From NCBI GenBank assembly GCA_021838945.1, contig JAKCCH010000012.1:1-51922 (forward strand): 51,922 nt of DNA. Reading direction: 5' to 3'. Both the position numbers and the translations under genes were made by a program. Positions 31,432-40,558 of the stretch are shown here, one piece after another (positions within the stretch are counted from its first letter, which is position 1; every line of letters starts with the position of its first letter). The notes under the pieces are model-generated. The model was not told the origin of the DNA, did not search any database, and worked only from the letters and a program-made list of their open reading frames with translations. Origin of the DNA: Actinomycetes bacterium (GTDB lineage: Bacteria > Actinomycetota > Acidimicrobiia > Acidimicrobiales > Bog-793).

Positions 31432-32868
31432 TCAGCGAACGATCCCTCCGCGTGTCATCGCGAGGACATCGAGCGCTCTGTCGACCTCGTCCTCGGACAA
31501 CAACCCCCGCTCCAGCACGACCGCGCGCAGGTCCTTTCCTTCGGCGAGCGCCTGCTTCACCACTTTCGCCGCCTCCTCGTAACCGATGTAGGGATTGAGC
31601 GAGGTGACGATCGAGGGCGACGAGAGGGCGTAACTGCGGCAGCGCTCCTCGTCGGCCTCGATCCCCGCGACGCACTTCTCCGCGAGCGCGCGCGAGACGG
31701 CTGCCAACAGCCGGATCGACTCGAGCAGGTTGCGTCCGATGACAGGCAGCATGACGTTGAGCTCGAAGTTGCCCGCCGAGCCGCCGAATGCGACTGCGGC
31801 ATCGTTGCCGACAACCTGGGCGACCACCTGGCAGACGGCCTCGGGGACGACCGGGTTCACCTTGCCCGGCATGATCGACGATCCGGGCTGCAGGTCCGGC
31901 AAGTGGATCTCCGCCAGCCCGCAGCGCGGCCCGGAGGACATCCATCGCAGGTCGTTCGCGATCTTGTAGAGCGAGAGGGCGATCGTCCGCAGCATGCCCG
32001 ACACCTCGACGAGGCCGTCTCGCGCACCCTGGGCCTCGAAGTGGTCGCGGGCTTCGGTGAGCGGCAGGCCGGTCGAGGAGGCGAGCCGGCCGATGACGGC
32101 CGGCGCGAACTCCTTCGGCGCGTTGAGCCCCGTCCCGACGGCCGTTCCCCCGAGCGGTAGCTCGGCCACTCGCGGCATAGCCGCCTCGAGGCGCTCGATG
32201 CCGTTCTCGACCGCCGCCGCGTAACCGCCGAACTCCTGGCCGAGCGTGACGGGCGTGGCGTCCATGAGATGGGTCCGGCCCGACTTCACGACTTCGGCGA
32301 ATGCCGCCGCCCGCTCGGAGAGAGCCCCCGCCAGCCCCCTCAGCCCCGGGATGAGGTCGCCGACGATCTCGCGGGCCGCAGCCAGGTGGATGGCCGAGGG
32401 GAAGACGTCGTTCGAGGACTGAGACGCGTTCGGCTCGTCGTTCGGGCGGATCTCCCGTCCCAACCGCTCGCCGGCGAGGCTGGCGAGTACCTCGTTCATG
32501 TTCATGTTCGTGGACGTGCCCGAGCCCGTCTGGAACGTGTCGATCGGGAACTGGTCGGCGTGCTCGCCGGCGGCGATCTCTGCTGCGGCGGACTCGATCG
32601 CATCGGCGACGTCGGGCGGTATCGTCCCGAGGTCCGCGTTCACCCTGGCGGCAGCGCCCTTGATGAGAGCGAGCGCCTCGATGAGCGCCTGCTCCACCGG
32701 CCGGCCCGAGATCGGGAAGTTCTGAACCGCCCGCTGCGTCTGCGCACCCCATCGGGCGGCCGCAGGCACCTTCACCTCGCCCATCGAGTCGTGCTCGACC
32801 CGCCACTGCGTCTCCTCGCCGTGCGCAGCGGCAGAGGTACCGGCATCAGAGGGCGGAGAGGTGGTCAT
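31432..32868 (-). CDS. fumC: Class II fumarate hydratase
   Basis: 478 residues, oxygen-stable Fe-S-free fumarase (fumarate + H2O to L-malate). Signature blocks: [46 protein letters not shown] and the superfamily loop [11 protein letters not shown] carrying the catalytic Ser. Length is normal. ATG 32868 gives a short unconserved leader ([16 protein letters not shown]). The downstream gene starts 2 nt after the stop. The upstream 234-bp spacer is shared with the divergent NlpC/P60 gene. Confidence 0.96.
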   Translation of the reverse strand: MTTSPPSDAGTSAAAHGEETQWRVEHDSMGEVKVPAAARWGAQTQRAVQNFPISGRPVEQALIEALALIKGAAARVNADLGTIPPDVADAIESAAAEIAAGEHADQFPIDTFQTGSGTSTNMNMNEVLASLAGERLGREIRPNDEPNASQSSNDVFPSAIHLAAAREIVGDLIPGLRGLAGALSERAAAFAEVVKSGRTHLMDATPVTLGQEFGGYAAAVENGIERLEAAMPRVAELPLGGTAVGTGLNAPKEFAPAVIGRLASSTGLPLTEARDHFEAQGARDGLVEVSGMLRTIALSLYKIANDLRWMSSGPRCGLAEIHLPDLQPGSSIMPGKVNPVVPEAVCQVVAQVVGNDAAVAFGGSAGNFELNVMLPVIGRNLLESIRLLAAVSRALAEKCVAGIEADEERCRSYALSSPSIVTSLNPYIGYEEAAKVVKQALAEGKDLRAVVLERGLLSEDEVDRALDVLAMTRGGIVR

Positions 32869-32955
32869 GCCCGCAAACTAATGCCGCCGTCGGGGGGCGG
32901 GCGCAAGTGCTGCGCCTTCACAGGTTCACGAGACCAGGTCGCAGGTGGTGCACGT

Positions 32956-32973
32956 CAGAACGCCGACGTTCTG
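32956..32973. promoter_or_regulatory. Inverted repeat in the fumC / NlpC intergenic region
   Basis: CAGAACG-CCGA-CGTTCTG is a perfect 7-bp inverted repeat. A second GTTCT copy follows at about 32983 (ACAGTTCTCACG) and a related GGTTCACGAG lies at about 32922. The spacing GAAC-N6-GTTC differs from the actinobacterial LexA box (GAAC-N4-GTTC). It may be an operator for fumC; the regulator is unknown. The spacer 32869-33102 shows no gene. Confidence 0.35.
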
Positions 32974-33126
32974 TAAATCGACAGTTCTCACGACACCAAC
33001 GGAAAGGCGCGCCGAGGCTGAGAAAGCCGTTTTGTTGCAAGGTGTTACGGTGAGATGACACTTCTGCGCAAGTGATCGTTTAACCTTGCGCCCTCCAGGG
33101 AGTTGTGGCTAGCTTCTCGACCCATT

Positions 33127-34302
33127 GTGAGACCTGCTGAGGCAAGCCTCGCGGCCGCACGGACCCACGGGTTGACTCGGATCCTCGGCGCGATCGAGGG
33201 GCGCAGACGACGCCTCGCCCTCGTCGCCTTCTCGAGCGCCTCCCTCGTCGTGGGAATCGCTGTGCCCGCCGGGCTGGCGAACGCGTCGGCGGCCGCCGAT
33301 CCCGTCGCCTCGCTCCAGCAGCGGGCCAATGCGCTCGCGGCGGAGATCCAAACCGACTACGCGAAGCTCCAGGTGCTCGACGAGGGCTACAACCAGGCCC
33401 ACGAGCGCGTCCAGCAGCTGCAGCAGGCCGTGGACGCAGCGACGAAAGCGATCGGTCGAGCCCATGCGAGGCTCATGAGCGACAAGGCTCGCCTGCGCAT
33501 CGTTGCGATCGATGCATACGTGACGGGCAACTCGTCTCCCGGCCTCTCCATGCTCCTCGGCAGCAGCTCGCAGCAGCTGCCGATGCAGCAGGCGTACTAC
33601 TCGGCCGCATCCGGCGACCTCTCGGCTACAGAGGCGCTGGTGGAGACGGCGGCGCACGATCTGGCCGGCCATCGCGTCACCCTCCTCAGCGATCAGCGCG
33701 CAGCCGCCTCGGCCGAGAAGAGGATCGCCTCCGAGCGTGCGCAGGCCGAGCGGATCACCTCTCAGCTGGAGAGCGAGCTTGCCACGGTGAAGGGCAACCT
33801 CGCCCGTGCCGTCGCCGCCGCCGAGCAGCAGAGGGCGCTCCAGGAGCTCGCCGCCGCTCAGGCAGCGGCCCTCGCCAAGCAGCAGCAGGCCAACCAGCCC
33901 CCAGTTGCCCCGCCGCCCCCGCCGGCCGTGGGCGGCGGTTCCGGGGCTGTCGCCGTACGGGCGGCAGAGTCCCAGCTCGGAGTGCCGTACGTGTGGGGCG
34001 GTGCGACGCCGGGAGTGGGTTTCGACTGCTCGGGCCTCACGATGTGGTCATGGGGCCAGGCAGGCGTCAGCCTTGCTCACGGTGCCACGGAGCAGTACTA
34101 CGAGATCGCCCACGTCTCGATGTCGGCGCTGCAGCCGGGAGACCTGATCTTCTACGGCGACGCCGGCTACCTGTATCACGTTGTCATGTACGTGGGTTCC
34201 GGCCCGTACGGCTCCGACACCGTCATCCAGGCCCAGAACACCGGCACGAACGTCATGTTCACGCCGATCCCACCGGGCGCCTACGGAGCCGGCAGGCCGT
34301 AG
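33127..34302 (+). CDS. Secreted NlpC/P60 peptidoglycan hydrolase
   Basis: 391 residues from GTG 33127 (TTG 33103 is also possible; neither has a good ribosome site). RRRR followed by a hydrophobic run ending GLANASAAADP is a signal peptide. A long coiled-coil region (about 60-250, Ala/Gln-rich) precedes a Pro-rich hinge and the NlpC/P60 domain: Cys301 in GFDCSGLTMW, His in YLYHVVMYVG and a polar third residue in IQAQNTGT. It should cut D-glutamyl-meso-DAP peptide bonds, as RipA-type enzymes do in cell separation. The coiled coil is probably autoinhibitory or a docking site, by analogy. Confidence 0.88.
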   Translation: MRPAEASLAAARTHGLTRILGAIEGRRRRLALVAFSSASLVVGIAVPAGLANASAAADPVASLQQRANALAAEIQTDYAKLQVLDEGYNQAHERVQQLQQAVDAATKAIGRAHARLMSDKARLRIVAIDAYVTGNSSPGLSMLLGSSSQQLPMQQAYYSAASGDLSATEALVETAAHDLAGHRVTLLSDQRAAASAEKRIASERAQAERITSQLESELATVKGNLARAVAAAEQQRALQELAAAQAAALAKQQQANQPPVAPPPPPAVGGGSGAVAVRAAESQLGVPYVWGGATPGVGFDCSGLTMWSWGQAGVSLAHGATEQYYEIAHVSMSALQPGDLIFYGDAGYLYHVVMYVGSGPYGSDTVIQAQNTGTNVMFTPIPPGAYGAGRP

Positions 34303-34352
34303 CGCCCGGCCGCCGGCAGCCGGCGCGCACCTGGGACCTAATCTCGGCCTCC

Positions 34353-35333
34353 ATGCGGGCTGCCGTCGTCGAATCGGGAACGATCAGGACTGCCGAGCGA
34401 CCGGACCCGGTCCCGGGCGAAGGTGAGTTGCTCGTGAAGGTCGAGGCGGCGGGCATCAACGCCGCCGACCTTCTCCAGAAGGCGGGCTTCTATCCGGCAC
34501 CCGCAGGTTCGCCCCCCGACATCCCCGGGCTCGAGCTCGCCGGCGCCGTCGTGGCCACCGGGTCCGGGCCGACTCGGTTCGCCGAGGGTGACCGGGTGAT
34601 GGGCGTCGTCGCAGGGGGGGCGCAGTCCGAGCTGTGCCTCCTCGCCGATGCAACCGCGCTCCCGGTCCCAGACCACCTCGGCTGGGCTGAAGCAGGCGGC
34701 TTCCCGGAAGTGTTCACGACCGCCCACGACGCCTTGTTCACGCAGTGCCGGCTTGAGGCGGGTGAGCGCCTGCTCGTGACCGGCGCCGCCGGTGGGGTCG
34801 GCCTCGCAGCAGTCCAGCTGGGACACAGGCGAGGCGCTCAGGTGGTCGCGAGCGTCCGCAACGCCGACCTCCGCCCCGCAGTCGCGCGGTTCGGCGCCGA
34901 CGAGGTCGTCGACCCGGCTGACGAGGGCGACCACGGCCCGTACGACGTCATCATCGAGCTGGTCGGCGCAGGCAGCTTCCCGGCGCACCTCAGCTCGCTC
35001 GCAATCGGCGGCCGCATCGTCTTCATCGGCGTCACCGGCACGGGAGCCACAGCTGAACTCGACGCACGCCTGGTGATGCAGCGAAGAGCCGTCGTGCGGG
35101 GGTCCACGCTGCGCTCCCGGTCGCTCGAGGAGAAGGCGACGGCCGCCCGCGCGGTGGAGGGGGATGCCCTCGGCTGGCTCGAGACGGGGGCCATCACGGT
35201 GCCGGTCGCCGCGACGTACCCGCTCGCCGCGGTGGCGGAGGCCTACGACCGCTTCGCGGCGGGCCGCAAGCTCGGGAAAGTCGTCCTCCTCGTGGCCGGC
35301 ACGGGCGATGGCGAGGGGGGCGCCGTCACATGA
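34353..35333 (+). CDS. NAD(P)H-quinone oxidoreductase / zinc-free MDR
   Basis: 326 residues of the medium-chain dehydrogenase/reductase family. GroES-like N-terminal half with AAGINAADLLQKAGFYP, then the nucleotide motif TGAAGGVGLAAVQLG. No structural or catalytic zinc ligands are seen, as in quinone oxidoreductases (PIG3/QOR type). It lacks the extra domains of crotonyl-CoA carboxylase/reductase (usual length about 430-450), so it is not the missing Ccr. ATG 34353; the stop overlaps the acetoacetyl-CoA synthetase start (ATGA), indicating an operon. Confidence 0.85.
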   Translation: MRAAVVESGTIRTAERPDPVPGEGELLVKVEAAGINAADLLQKAGFYPAPAGSPPDIPGLELAGAVVATGSGPTRFAEGDRVMGVVAGGAQSELCLLADATALPVPDHLGWAEAGGFPEVFTTAHDALFTQCRLEAGERLLVTGAAGGVGLAAVQLGHRRGAQVVASVRNADLRPAVARFGADEVVDPADEGDHGPYDVIIELVGAGSFPAHLSSLAIGGRIVFIGVTGTGATAELDARLVMQRRAVVRGSTLRSRSLEEKATAARAVEGDALGWLETGAITVPVAATYPLAAVAEAYDRFAAGRKLGKVVLLVAGTGDGEGGAVT

Positions 35334-37315
35334 CGCTCTATGCCGAGGTGAGCGAAGGGACGCTGCTGTACGAGCCGGGGAGGGAGAGGGTCGAGGGCTC
35401 GAACCTCTCACGTTTCTCGCGCTCGGTGCGAGAGCACGTCGGGATCCCGGTCGCCGCGCCCGACTACGAGACCCTCTGGACATGGTCCGTCGAGGACCTC
35501 GCCGGCTTCTGGTCAGAGCTCGCCGACTTCGCCGGGATCCCGTTCCGAGCCGAGGCGACCGACATCGTCACGGTCGAGCCGGGCAAGGCCGAAGGAGCGG
35601 TCTGGTTCGCCGGTGCCGAGCTCAACTACGTGGACCTCGTGCTGCGACAGGACCGGGATGCTCTCGCCGTGATCGCCACCGACGAGTCCGGCGCCCGGGA
35701 AGAGCTCACCTACGGCGACTTGCTCGGCCGCGTCGCTCGGGCTCGCGCTGGTCTCGCCTCCCTCGGAATCGGGCTCGGCGACCGGGTGGCCGCCGTGCTG
35801 CCGAACGGCGTCGGCGCCGTGGTGTCGTTCCTCGCGACCGCCAGCCTCGGCGCGGTCTGGTCGAGCTGTGCTCCCGAGTTCGGGGCCGCCTCCCTGGTCG
35901 ACCGCTTCCAGCAGGTGGAGCCGAGAGTGTTGATCGCCGCCACCTCCTACCGTTATGGCGGGAAGGACTACGACCTCGAACCGAAGATTTCCGCCCTTGC
36001 CCGGACGCTCGGAGCGTCAACCACGATCACGACGTACGAAGGCATCCTGCAGGCAGGTCCGGCCTCGGCCACCGAGCCCGCGACCGCCTCTGTTCCGTTC
36101 GGCCACCCGCTCTGGGTCCTCTACTCCTCAGGCACCACCGGGCTCCCGAAGGCCATCGTCCACAGCCATGGCGGCATCGTGCTCGAACACCTGAAGGCGT
36201 TGTCCTTGCACGGGGACCTCGGTCCGGGCGAGCGCTTCTTCTGGTTCTCCACCACTGGCTGGATGATGTGGAACTACCTGGTCGGAGGCCTCCTGATCGG
36301 CGCCACCATCGTCCTTTACGACGGCAGCCCCGTGCACCCGGACCCGATGGCCCTCTGGCGGATGGCGGCGCGTGAGGGGATCACCTTCTTCGGCACGAGC
36401 GCGCCTTTCATCGAATCGTGTCGCAAGCAGGGTCTCCGCCCTCGACGCGAGGCGGGACTCGACCTCTCGCGGCTCCGCACGATCGGGTCGACGGGGGCGC
36501 CCCTGCCCCCGGAGGGCTTCGCCTGGGCGTCGAGGGAGATCGGCGAGGACGTCCTCGTCGGCTCGGTCTCGGGCGGTACCGACCTCTGCACGGCGTTCCT
36601 CACGTCCTGTCCGTGGCTCCCGGTGCACGCCGGCGAGCTGCAGTGCGCCTCCCTCGGGTCCCGGGTCGAAGCCTTCACCGAGGGCGGCGAGGCCGTGGTG
36701 GGAGACGTGGGCGAGCTCGTCATCACCACACCCATGCCCTCGATGCCGGTCGCGCTCTGGGGCGACGAGGACGGCGTTCGTCTCCACGAGGCCTACTTCG
36801 CTCACTATCCCGGCGTGTGGCGTCATGGCGACTGGGTGAAGCGGACGCCGCGGGGGAGTTACATCGTGTACGGACGGTCTGATGCGACCTTGAACCGAGG
36901 CGGTGTCCGCATGGGCACGGCGGAGTTCTACCGGACCGTCGACACGCTGCCCGGCATCGCCGACAGCCTCGTGATCGACACGAGCGAGCTCGGGCGCGAG
37001 GGTCAGCTCGTGCTGCTCGTAGTCCCGGCCGGATCCGGCGAGCCGGGCGAGTCGGGCGAGCGCCCTGACCTCGCCGAGCTCGAGGCGCAAGTGCGGGCGG
37101 CGCTGCGCGAGCAGGTCTCCCCCCGGCACGTGCCGGACCGCGTCATCGCGGTGAGAGCCCTCCCGCGCACGCTGAACGGGAAGAAGGTCGAAGTGCCGAT
37201 TCGACGGATCCTGCTCGGCACACCCGTCGAACGAGCCGTCTCGCACGACGCTCTCGCTGATCCGGCCGCGCTCGACGAGGTGCTCGCCGAACTTCGCGAC
37301 GCCGGGCTGCTCTGA
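35330..37315 (+). CDS. aacS: Acetoacetyl-CoA synthetase
   Basis: 661 residues, ANL superfamily. The N-terminal block (LTWTWSVEDLAGFWSELADF-type) is ETLWTWSVEDLAGFW here, the P-loop is LYSSGTTGLPKA, and the adenylate motifs are STTGWMMWNY and YGRSDATLNRGGVRMGT. These match acetoacetate-CoA ligases rather than acetyl-CoA synthetases, and the length fits (about 650). Reaction: acetoacetate + CoA + ATP to acetoacetyl-CoA + AMP + PPi, which feeds ketone bodies or polyhydroxybutyrate products to acetyl-CoA. In an operon with the upstream oxidoreductase. Confidence 0.93.
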   Translation: MTLYAEVSEGTLLYEPGRERVEGSNLSRFSRSVREHVGIPVAAPDYETLWTWSVEDLAGFWSELADFAGIPFRAEATDIVTVEPGKAEGAVWFAGAELNYVDLVLRQDRDALAVIATDESGAREELTYGDLLGRVARARAGLASLGIGLGDRVAAVLPNGVGAVVSFLATASLGAVWSSCAPEFGAASLVDRFQQVEPRVLIAATSYRYGGKDYDLEPKISALARTLGASTTITTYEGILQAGPASATEPATASVPFGHPLWVLYSSGTTGLPKAIVHSHGGIVLEHLKALSLHGDLGPGERFFWFSTTGWMMWNYLVGGLLIGATIVLYDGSPVHPDPMALWRMAAREGITFFGTSAPFIESCRKQGLRPRREAGLDLSRLRTIGSTGAPLPPEGFAWASREIGEDVLVGSVSGGTDLCTAFLTSCPWLPVHAGELQCASLGSRVEAFTEGGEAVVGDVGELVITTPMPSMPVALWGDEDGVRLHEAYFAHYPGVWRHGDWVKRTPRGSYIVYGRSDATLNRGGVRMGTAEFYRTVDTLPGIADSLVIDTSELGREGQLVLLVVPAGSGEPGESGERPDLAELEAQVRAALREQVSPRHVPDRVIAVRALPRTLNGKKVEVPIRRILLGTPVERAVSHDALADPAALDEVLAELRDAGLL

Positions 37316-37444
37316 CTCGGCGCCGCCTCCGCAGCGCGCACTCACCCAGCTACGGGGTTACCGCGTCCCCGGAATATTTCACGTATCAAAACGTTAGCTT
37401 GCTGGACGACCACCGCCAGGTTGAGCCGAGGAGGTGAGAGAACG

Positions 37445-38014
37445 ATGGTCACAACACGGGAGGAGCTGGTCCAGCGGGTGTTCGCCATGCGCCCGGTCCT
37501 CCACCGCCGGTTCGGCGAGGAGCTGAACCGTGAGCTCCACGACGAGCTCCAGCACGTGACGATCAACCAGCTCTCCGTGCTCCAGCACCTTCAGGAGGGC
37601 GCCAAGTCGATGCGGGAGCTCGCCAAGACCCTCGGCTTCAGCGAGAGCTCGGCCACCGCCACGGCCGACCGGCTCGTGCGCGAGGGGCTCGTGGAGCGGT
37701 TGGACGACCCGGGCGACAGGCGCGTCGTCCTGCTCGCGCTCACCACGGAGGGATGTACCTTCGTGGAGCGCGTCCAGGAGGCCGTCACCCGCAAGACCTC
37801 CCGCATGTTGAACGCCCTCTCGGACCGGCAGCTCGTCGAGTTCGTGGAGATCTGCCAGACGATGCTCGCCGCCTACGAGGCCGACGAGTGCCCGCACGCC
37901 GCAGCCCCGCACGCCGCAGCCCCGCACGCCGCAGCCCCGCACGCCGCAGCCCCGCACGCCGCAGCCCCGCACATGACCCCGCAAGACGCAACCCAGCAAG
38001 GAGTCGCTAGATGA
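37445..38014 (+). CDS. MarR-family regulator with His-rich repeat tail
   Basis: 189 residues. Winged helix-turn-helix: VTINQLSVLQHLQEGAKSM, ELAKTLGFSESSATATADRLVREGLVERL, and the wing DDPGDRRVVLLALTTEG. After the MarR domain the protein ends in five copies of PHAAA coded by a perfect 15-bp tandem repeat (37891-37972). ATG 37445 has GAGGAGG upstream. The stop overlaps the start of the DHA2 transporter gene (ATGA), so it most likely represses that pump and responds to its substrates. The AT-rich stretch 37372-37400 upstream is the probable promoter/operator, though hexamers are not clear. Confidence 0.9.
   Translation: MVTTREELVQRVFAMRPVLHRRFGEELNRELHDELQHVTINQLSVLQHLQEGAKSMRELAKTLGFSESSATATADRLVREGLVERLDDPGDRRVVLLALTTEGCTFVERVQEAVTRKTSRMLNALSDRQLVEFVEICQTMLAAYEADECPHAAAPHAAAPHAAAPHAAAPHAAAPHMTPQDATQQGVAR
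37891..37972 (+). repeat. 15-bp perfect tandem repeat in the marR coding sequence
   Basis: Five identical units of CCCGCACGCCGCAGC starting at 37891, 37906, 37921, 37936 and 37951, plus a 7-bp partial unit. They keep the reading frame and encode PHAAA repeats. Perfect identity, including silent positions, indicates recent slippage expansion; copy number is expected to vary between strains. Confidence 0.95.
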
Positions 38015-39651
38015 GCCACACCGAGGTGGCGACCCCGGTCGCGATGGACGCCCACGAAGAGCCGGAAATGACGCATCGCCAGATCCTCGTCGTCTTCTCC
38101 GGGCTGATGCTCGGGCTCTTCCTCGCCGCGCTCGACCAGTCGGTCGTCTCGACCGCGCTCCCGACGATCGCGGGCGACTTCCACGGTCTGAACCGTCTCA
38201 CCTGGGTTGTGACGGCATACCTGCTCACCTCCACAGCTTCTGCACCGCTCTATGGCAAGATCTCCGACCTCTACGGCCGGAAGCGCATCTTCCAGTTCGC
38301 CATCGTCGTGTTCCTCGGCGCCTCCGCGCTCGCAGGGCTCAGTCAGAACATGAACGAGCTCATCATCTTCCGCGGCCTACAGGGCCTCGGCGCAGGCGGG
38401 CTCATGGTCCTCGCCATGTCGATCGTCGGCGACATCGTGCCGCCTTCGGAGCGTGGTCGGTACCAGGGCTACTTCGGTGCCGTGTTCGGGGTCTCGAGCG
38501 TGGCCGGACCGCTCATCGGCGGTTTCCTCGTCGAGTCCATCTCCTGGCGCTGGATCTTCTACATCAACCTGCCCATCGGGGCTGCCGCCCTTGTCGTCAC
38601 CTCGATCGTCCTCAAGGACAGGGGCGAGCGCAGGCAGCACGCCATCGACTACTTCGGCGCTCTGCTGCTCGTAGCGGGCGTGTCGGCGCTGCTTCTCGTG
38701 ACGACGCTCGGCGGGTCCCCGAGCGGCTACGGCTACCCATGGGGATCGTGGCAGATCATCACGATGATCGTCGCAGGCGTCACGTTGATCGCCGCCTTCA
38801 TCTTCCGGGAGATGCGGGCGCCGGAACCGATCGTCCCCATGCACCTGTTCCGCAAGAGGGTGTTCACGGCTTCGAACGCGGCGGGCTTCGTCATCGGCGT
38901 CGCGATGTTCGGCGCCATCATCTACCTGCCGGTCTACCTGCAAGTCGTGAAGGGCGTCTCGCCGACGATCTCGGGGCTCGAGCTCCTGCCGCTCATGGTC
39001 GGGATCCTCGGCGCATCGATCTCGGCCGGTCAGATCATCACCCGGCGCGGCCGCTACAAGATGTTCCCCGTCGCGGGGACGGCCATCACGACGGTCGCGA
39101 TGGGCCTCCTCACGTTCCTGAGCGCGACGTCGAGCTACCTCGAGATCTCGGCGTTTCTGTTCATCATGGGCATCGGCATGGGTCTCGTCATGCAGGTGCT
39201 CGTCCTCGCGGTGCAGAACGGGGTGGACTACAAGGACCTTGGGACGGCAACGTCGCTCAGCAACTTCTTCCGCTCGATGGGCGGCGCCTTCGGCACCGCC
39301 ATCCTCGGCGCGGTGCTGACGGACAGGCTCGACGGGAACCTCCTCGCAGCCCTGCCCGCTGCGGCACGGCCGCACATCGGTCAGATCAGCCGGCTCATCG
39401 TCGGCAGCCCGAAGAGCCTGAAGCTTCTGCCGGCACCGATCCACACCGCCGCCATCCAGGCCTACGTGCACTCGATCGACACGGTCTTCATCGTGGCCAC
39501 GCCGATCGTGTTCCTCGCCTTCATCGCCGCCCTCGCGATGCCGGAGATCAAGCTCCGCTCCACCGTGCGGACCCGTTCGGCTCCGCCGGGCGAGGCGACA
39601 CCCCCCTCGGCCGAGATGGAGGCTCCTGCGGCCGATCCTCTGGTCGTCTGA
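38011..39651 (+). CDS. DHA2-family (14-TM) MFS multidrug efflux transporter
   Basis: 546 residues with about 14 membrane segments. Family motifs: LDQSVVSTALPTIAGDF (motif D1), GKISDLYGRKR (motif A), GVSSVAGPLIGGFLVESISWRWIFYINLPIG (motif C followed by the DHA2 WRWIFxxNxP block). Proton-driven export of drugs or dyes is the family role. It is coupled to the MarR gene by an ATGA overlap and ends at a hairpin 13 nt downstream. The TetR gene follows as a separate unit. Confidence 0.93.
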   Translation: MSHTEVATPVAMDAHEEPEMTHRQILVVFSGLMLGLFLAALDQSVVSTALPTIAGDFHGLNRLTWVVTAYLLTSTASAPLYGKISDLYGRKRIFQFAIVVFLGASALAGLSQNMNELIIFRGLQGLGAGGLMVLAMSIVGDIVPPSERGRYQGYFGAVFGVSSVAGPLIGGFLVESISWRWIFYINLPIGAAALVVTSIVLKDRGERRQHAIDYFGALLLVAGVSALLLVTTLGGSPSGYGYPWGSWQIITMIVAGVTLIAAFIFREMRAPEPIVPMHLFRKRVFTASNAAGFVIGVAMFGAIIYLPVYLQVVKGVSPTISGLELLPLMVGILGASISAGQIITRRGRYKMFPVAGTAITTVAMGLLTFLSATSSYLEISAFLFIMGIGMGLVMQVLVLAVQNGVDYKDLGTATSLSNFFRSMGGAFGTAILGAVLTDRLDGNLLAALPAAARPHIGQISRLIVGSPKSLKLLPAPIHTAAIQAYVHSIDTVFIVATPIVFLAFIAALAMPEIKLRSTVRTRSAPPGEATPPSAEMEAPAADPLVV

Positions 39652-39664
39652 AGCTCGGGCGACC

Positions 39665-39679
39665 CCGGGGGCGCCCCGG
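39665..39679 (+). terminator. GC hairpin after the efflux pump gene
   Basis: CCGGGG / CCCCGG with a GCG loop, 13 nt after the stop at 39651. A compact 6-bp GC stem with no U-tract; a plausible terminator for the MarR-DHA2 operon. The 146-bp spacer otherwise carries only a TACACT -10-like hexamer (39743-39748) before the TetR gene. Confidence 0.5.
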
Positions 39680-39798
39680 AACACCGGCAGAACATGTGTC
39701 AGCGGAGTGGCGTATTCCGGCCGATTCGAGCCTGAGCAGCGATACACTCGCAACCGGCTGGCATTCCACCTTCATCCACCTCCAGCCCTGACAAGGGG

Positions 39799-40458
39799 GT
39801 GATCCCGACGCCTGCACCTGCAGGACACGTTGTCGCCGAGGCAGAAGAAGACGAGGAATTCGACGGTCGCCGCCTGCGTGCGGCTCGGAACCGTGATGCA
39901 GTCGTCTCGGCTGTCCTCGACATCATCCGCGAGCAAGGCGGTGAGCCCATCCCGGGCGCTGCCGAGGTGGCGGAGCGCGCCGGCGTCTCCGAGCGGACGG
40001 TCTTCCGCCACTTCGCGGATCTCGACTCGCTGTTCCTCGCCGCCGCCACGCACCAGCGCCCGGTCCTCACCTCGTACCTGAGCCAGCGGCCAGACGCCAA
40101 GGAGCTCGACAAGCGGATCGCCGCCATCGTGCGCCTGCGGGCCAGGATGTACGAGGAGATCGGCGCCATCCGCCGCGTCGCCGTGCGGCTTGCCGAAGCT
40201 CACGATTCCCTTGCCAGAGTCGTGAGAGAGGCAAACCAGGCAGAGCGCGAGCAGCTCGCCGACGTCTTTGCTCCCGAGCTGAAGCAGGCTGGTCGCGAGA
40301 AGGCGATCGTCCTCGACCAGCTCGAGCTCGTCACGAGCTGGGGCAGCTGGGACACGCTGCGCGGCGAGCTCGTCGGTTCCACCGACCGGGCACGCAAGAT
40401 CATGACCACGATGATGACCACGGTGCTCGCGCCGTACACCCGTCGCTCCCGCCGCTGA
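39799..40458 (+). CDS. TetR-family transcriptional regulator
   Basis: 219 residues. The helix-turn-helix reads PGAAEVAERAGVSERTVFRHFADLDSLF (about 53-80). It has an unusually long acidic N-terminal arm (AEAEEDEEFDGRRLR) before the DNA-binding domain. The C-terminal ligand domain has no recognisable class. GTG 39799 is the only start available in frame but has its AAGGGGG directly against it, so translation may be leaderless or weak. It may add a second control on the upstream DHA2 pump; this is only inference from position. Confidence 0.85.
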   Translation: MIPTPAPAGHVVAEAEEDEEFDGRRLRAARNRDAVVSAVLDIIREQGGEPIPGAAEVAERAGVSERTVFRHFADLDSLFLAAATHQRPVLTSYLSQRPDAKELDKRIAAIVRLRARMYEEIGAIRRVAVRLAEAHDSLARVVREANQAEREQLADVFAPELKQAGREKAIVLDQLELVTSWGSWDTLRGELVGSTDRARKIMTTMMTTVLAPYTRRSRR

Positions 40459-40558
40459 CACACCCAAGTACTGACGGCTTCGCTGCCTACCAGTCAGCCT
40501 TCAGACAAGTCCTTCGAAGAGGACCACGGCGCCGAGTTCGCACGCGTCGTCGCCGCGT

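Noticed and set aside
32956-32973. LexA/SOS box
   Set aside because: Half-sites GAAC/GTTC are six bases apart; the actinobacterial box has four.
32869-33126. c-di-AMP (ydaO) riboswitch upstream of the NlpC/P60 gene
   Set aside because: Such riboswitches precede cell-wall hydrolase genes in actinobacteria, but I could not find their conserved core in this spacer.
34353-35333. Crotonyl-CoA carboxylase/reductase to complete the ethylmalonyl-CoA pathway
   Set aside because: 326 residues and QOR-type motifs; it lacks the length and inserts of Ccr.
37372-37400. Defined MarR operator
   Set aside because: AT-rich with ACGT-N6-ACGT, but arms are too short to call; mentioned only in the MarR entry.
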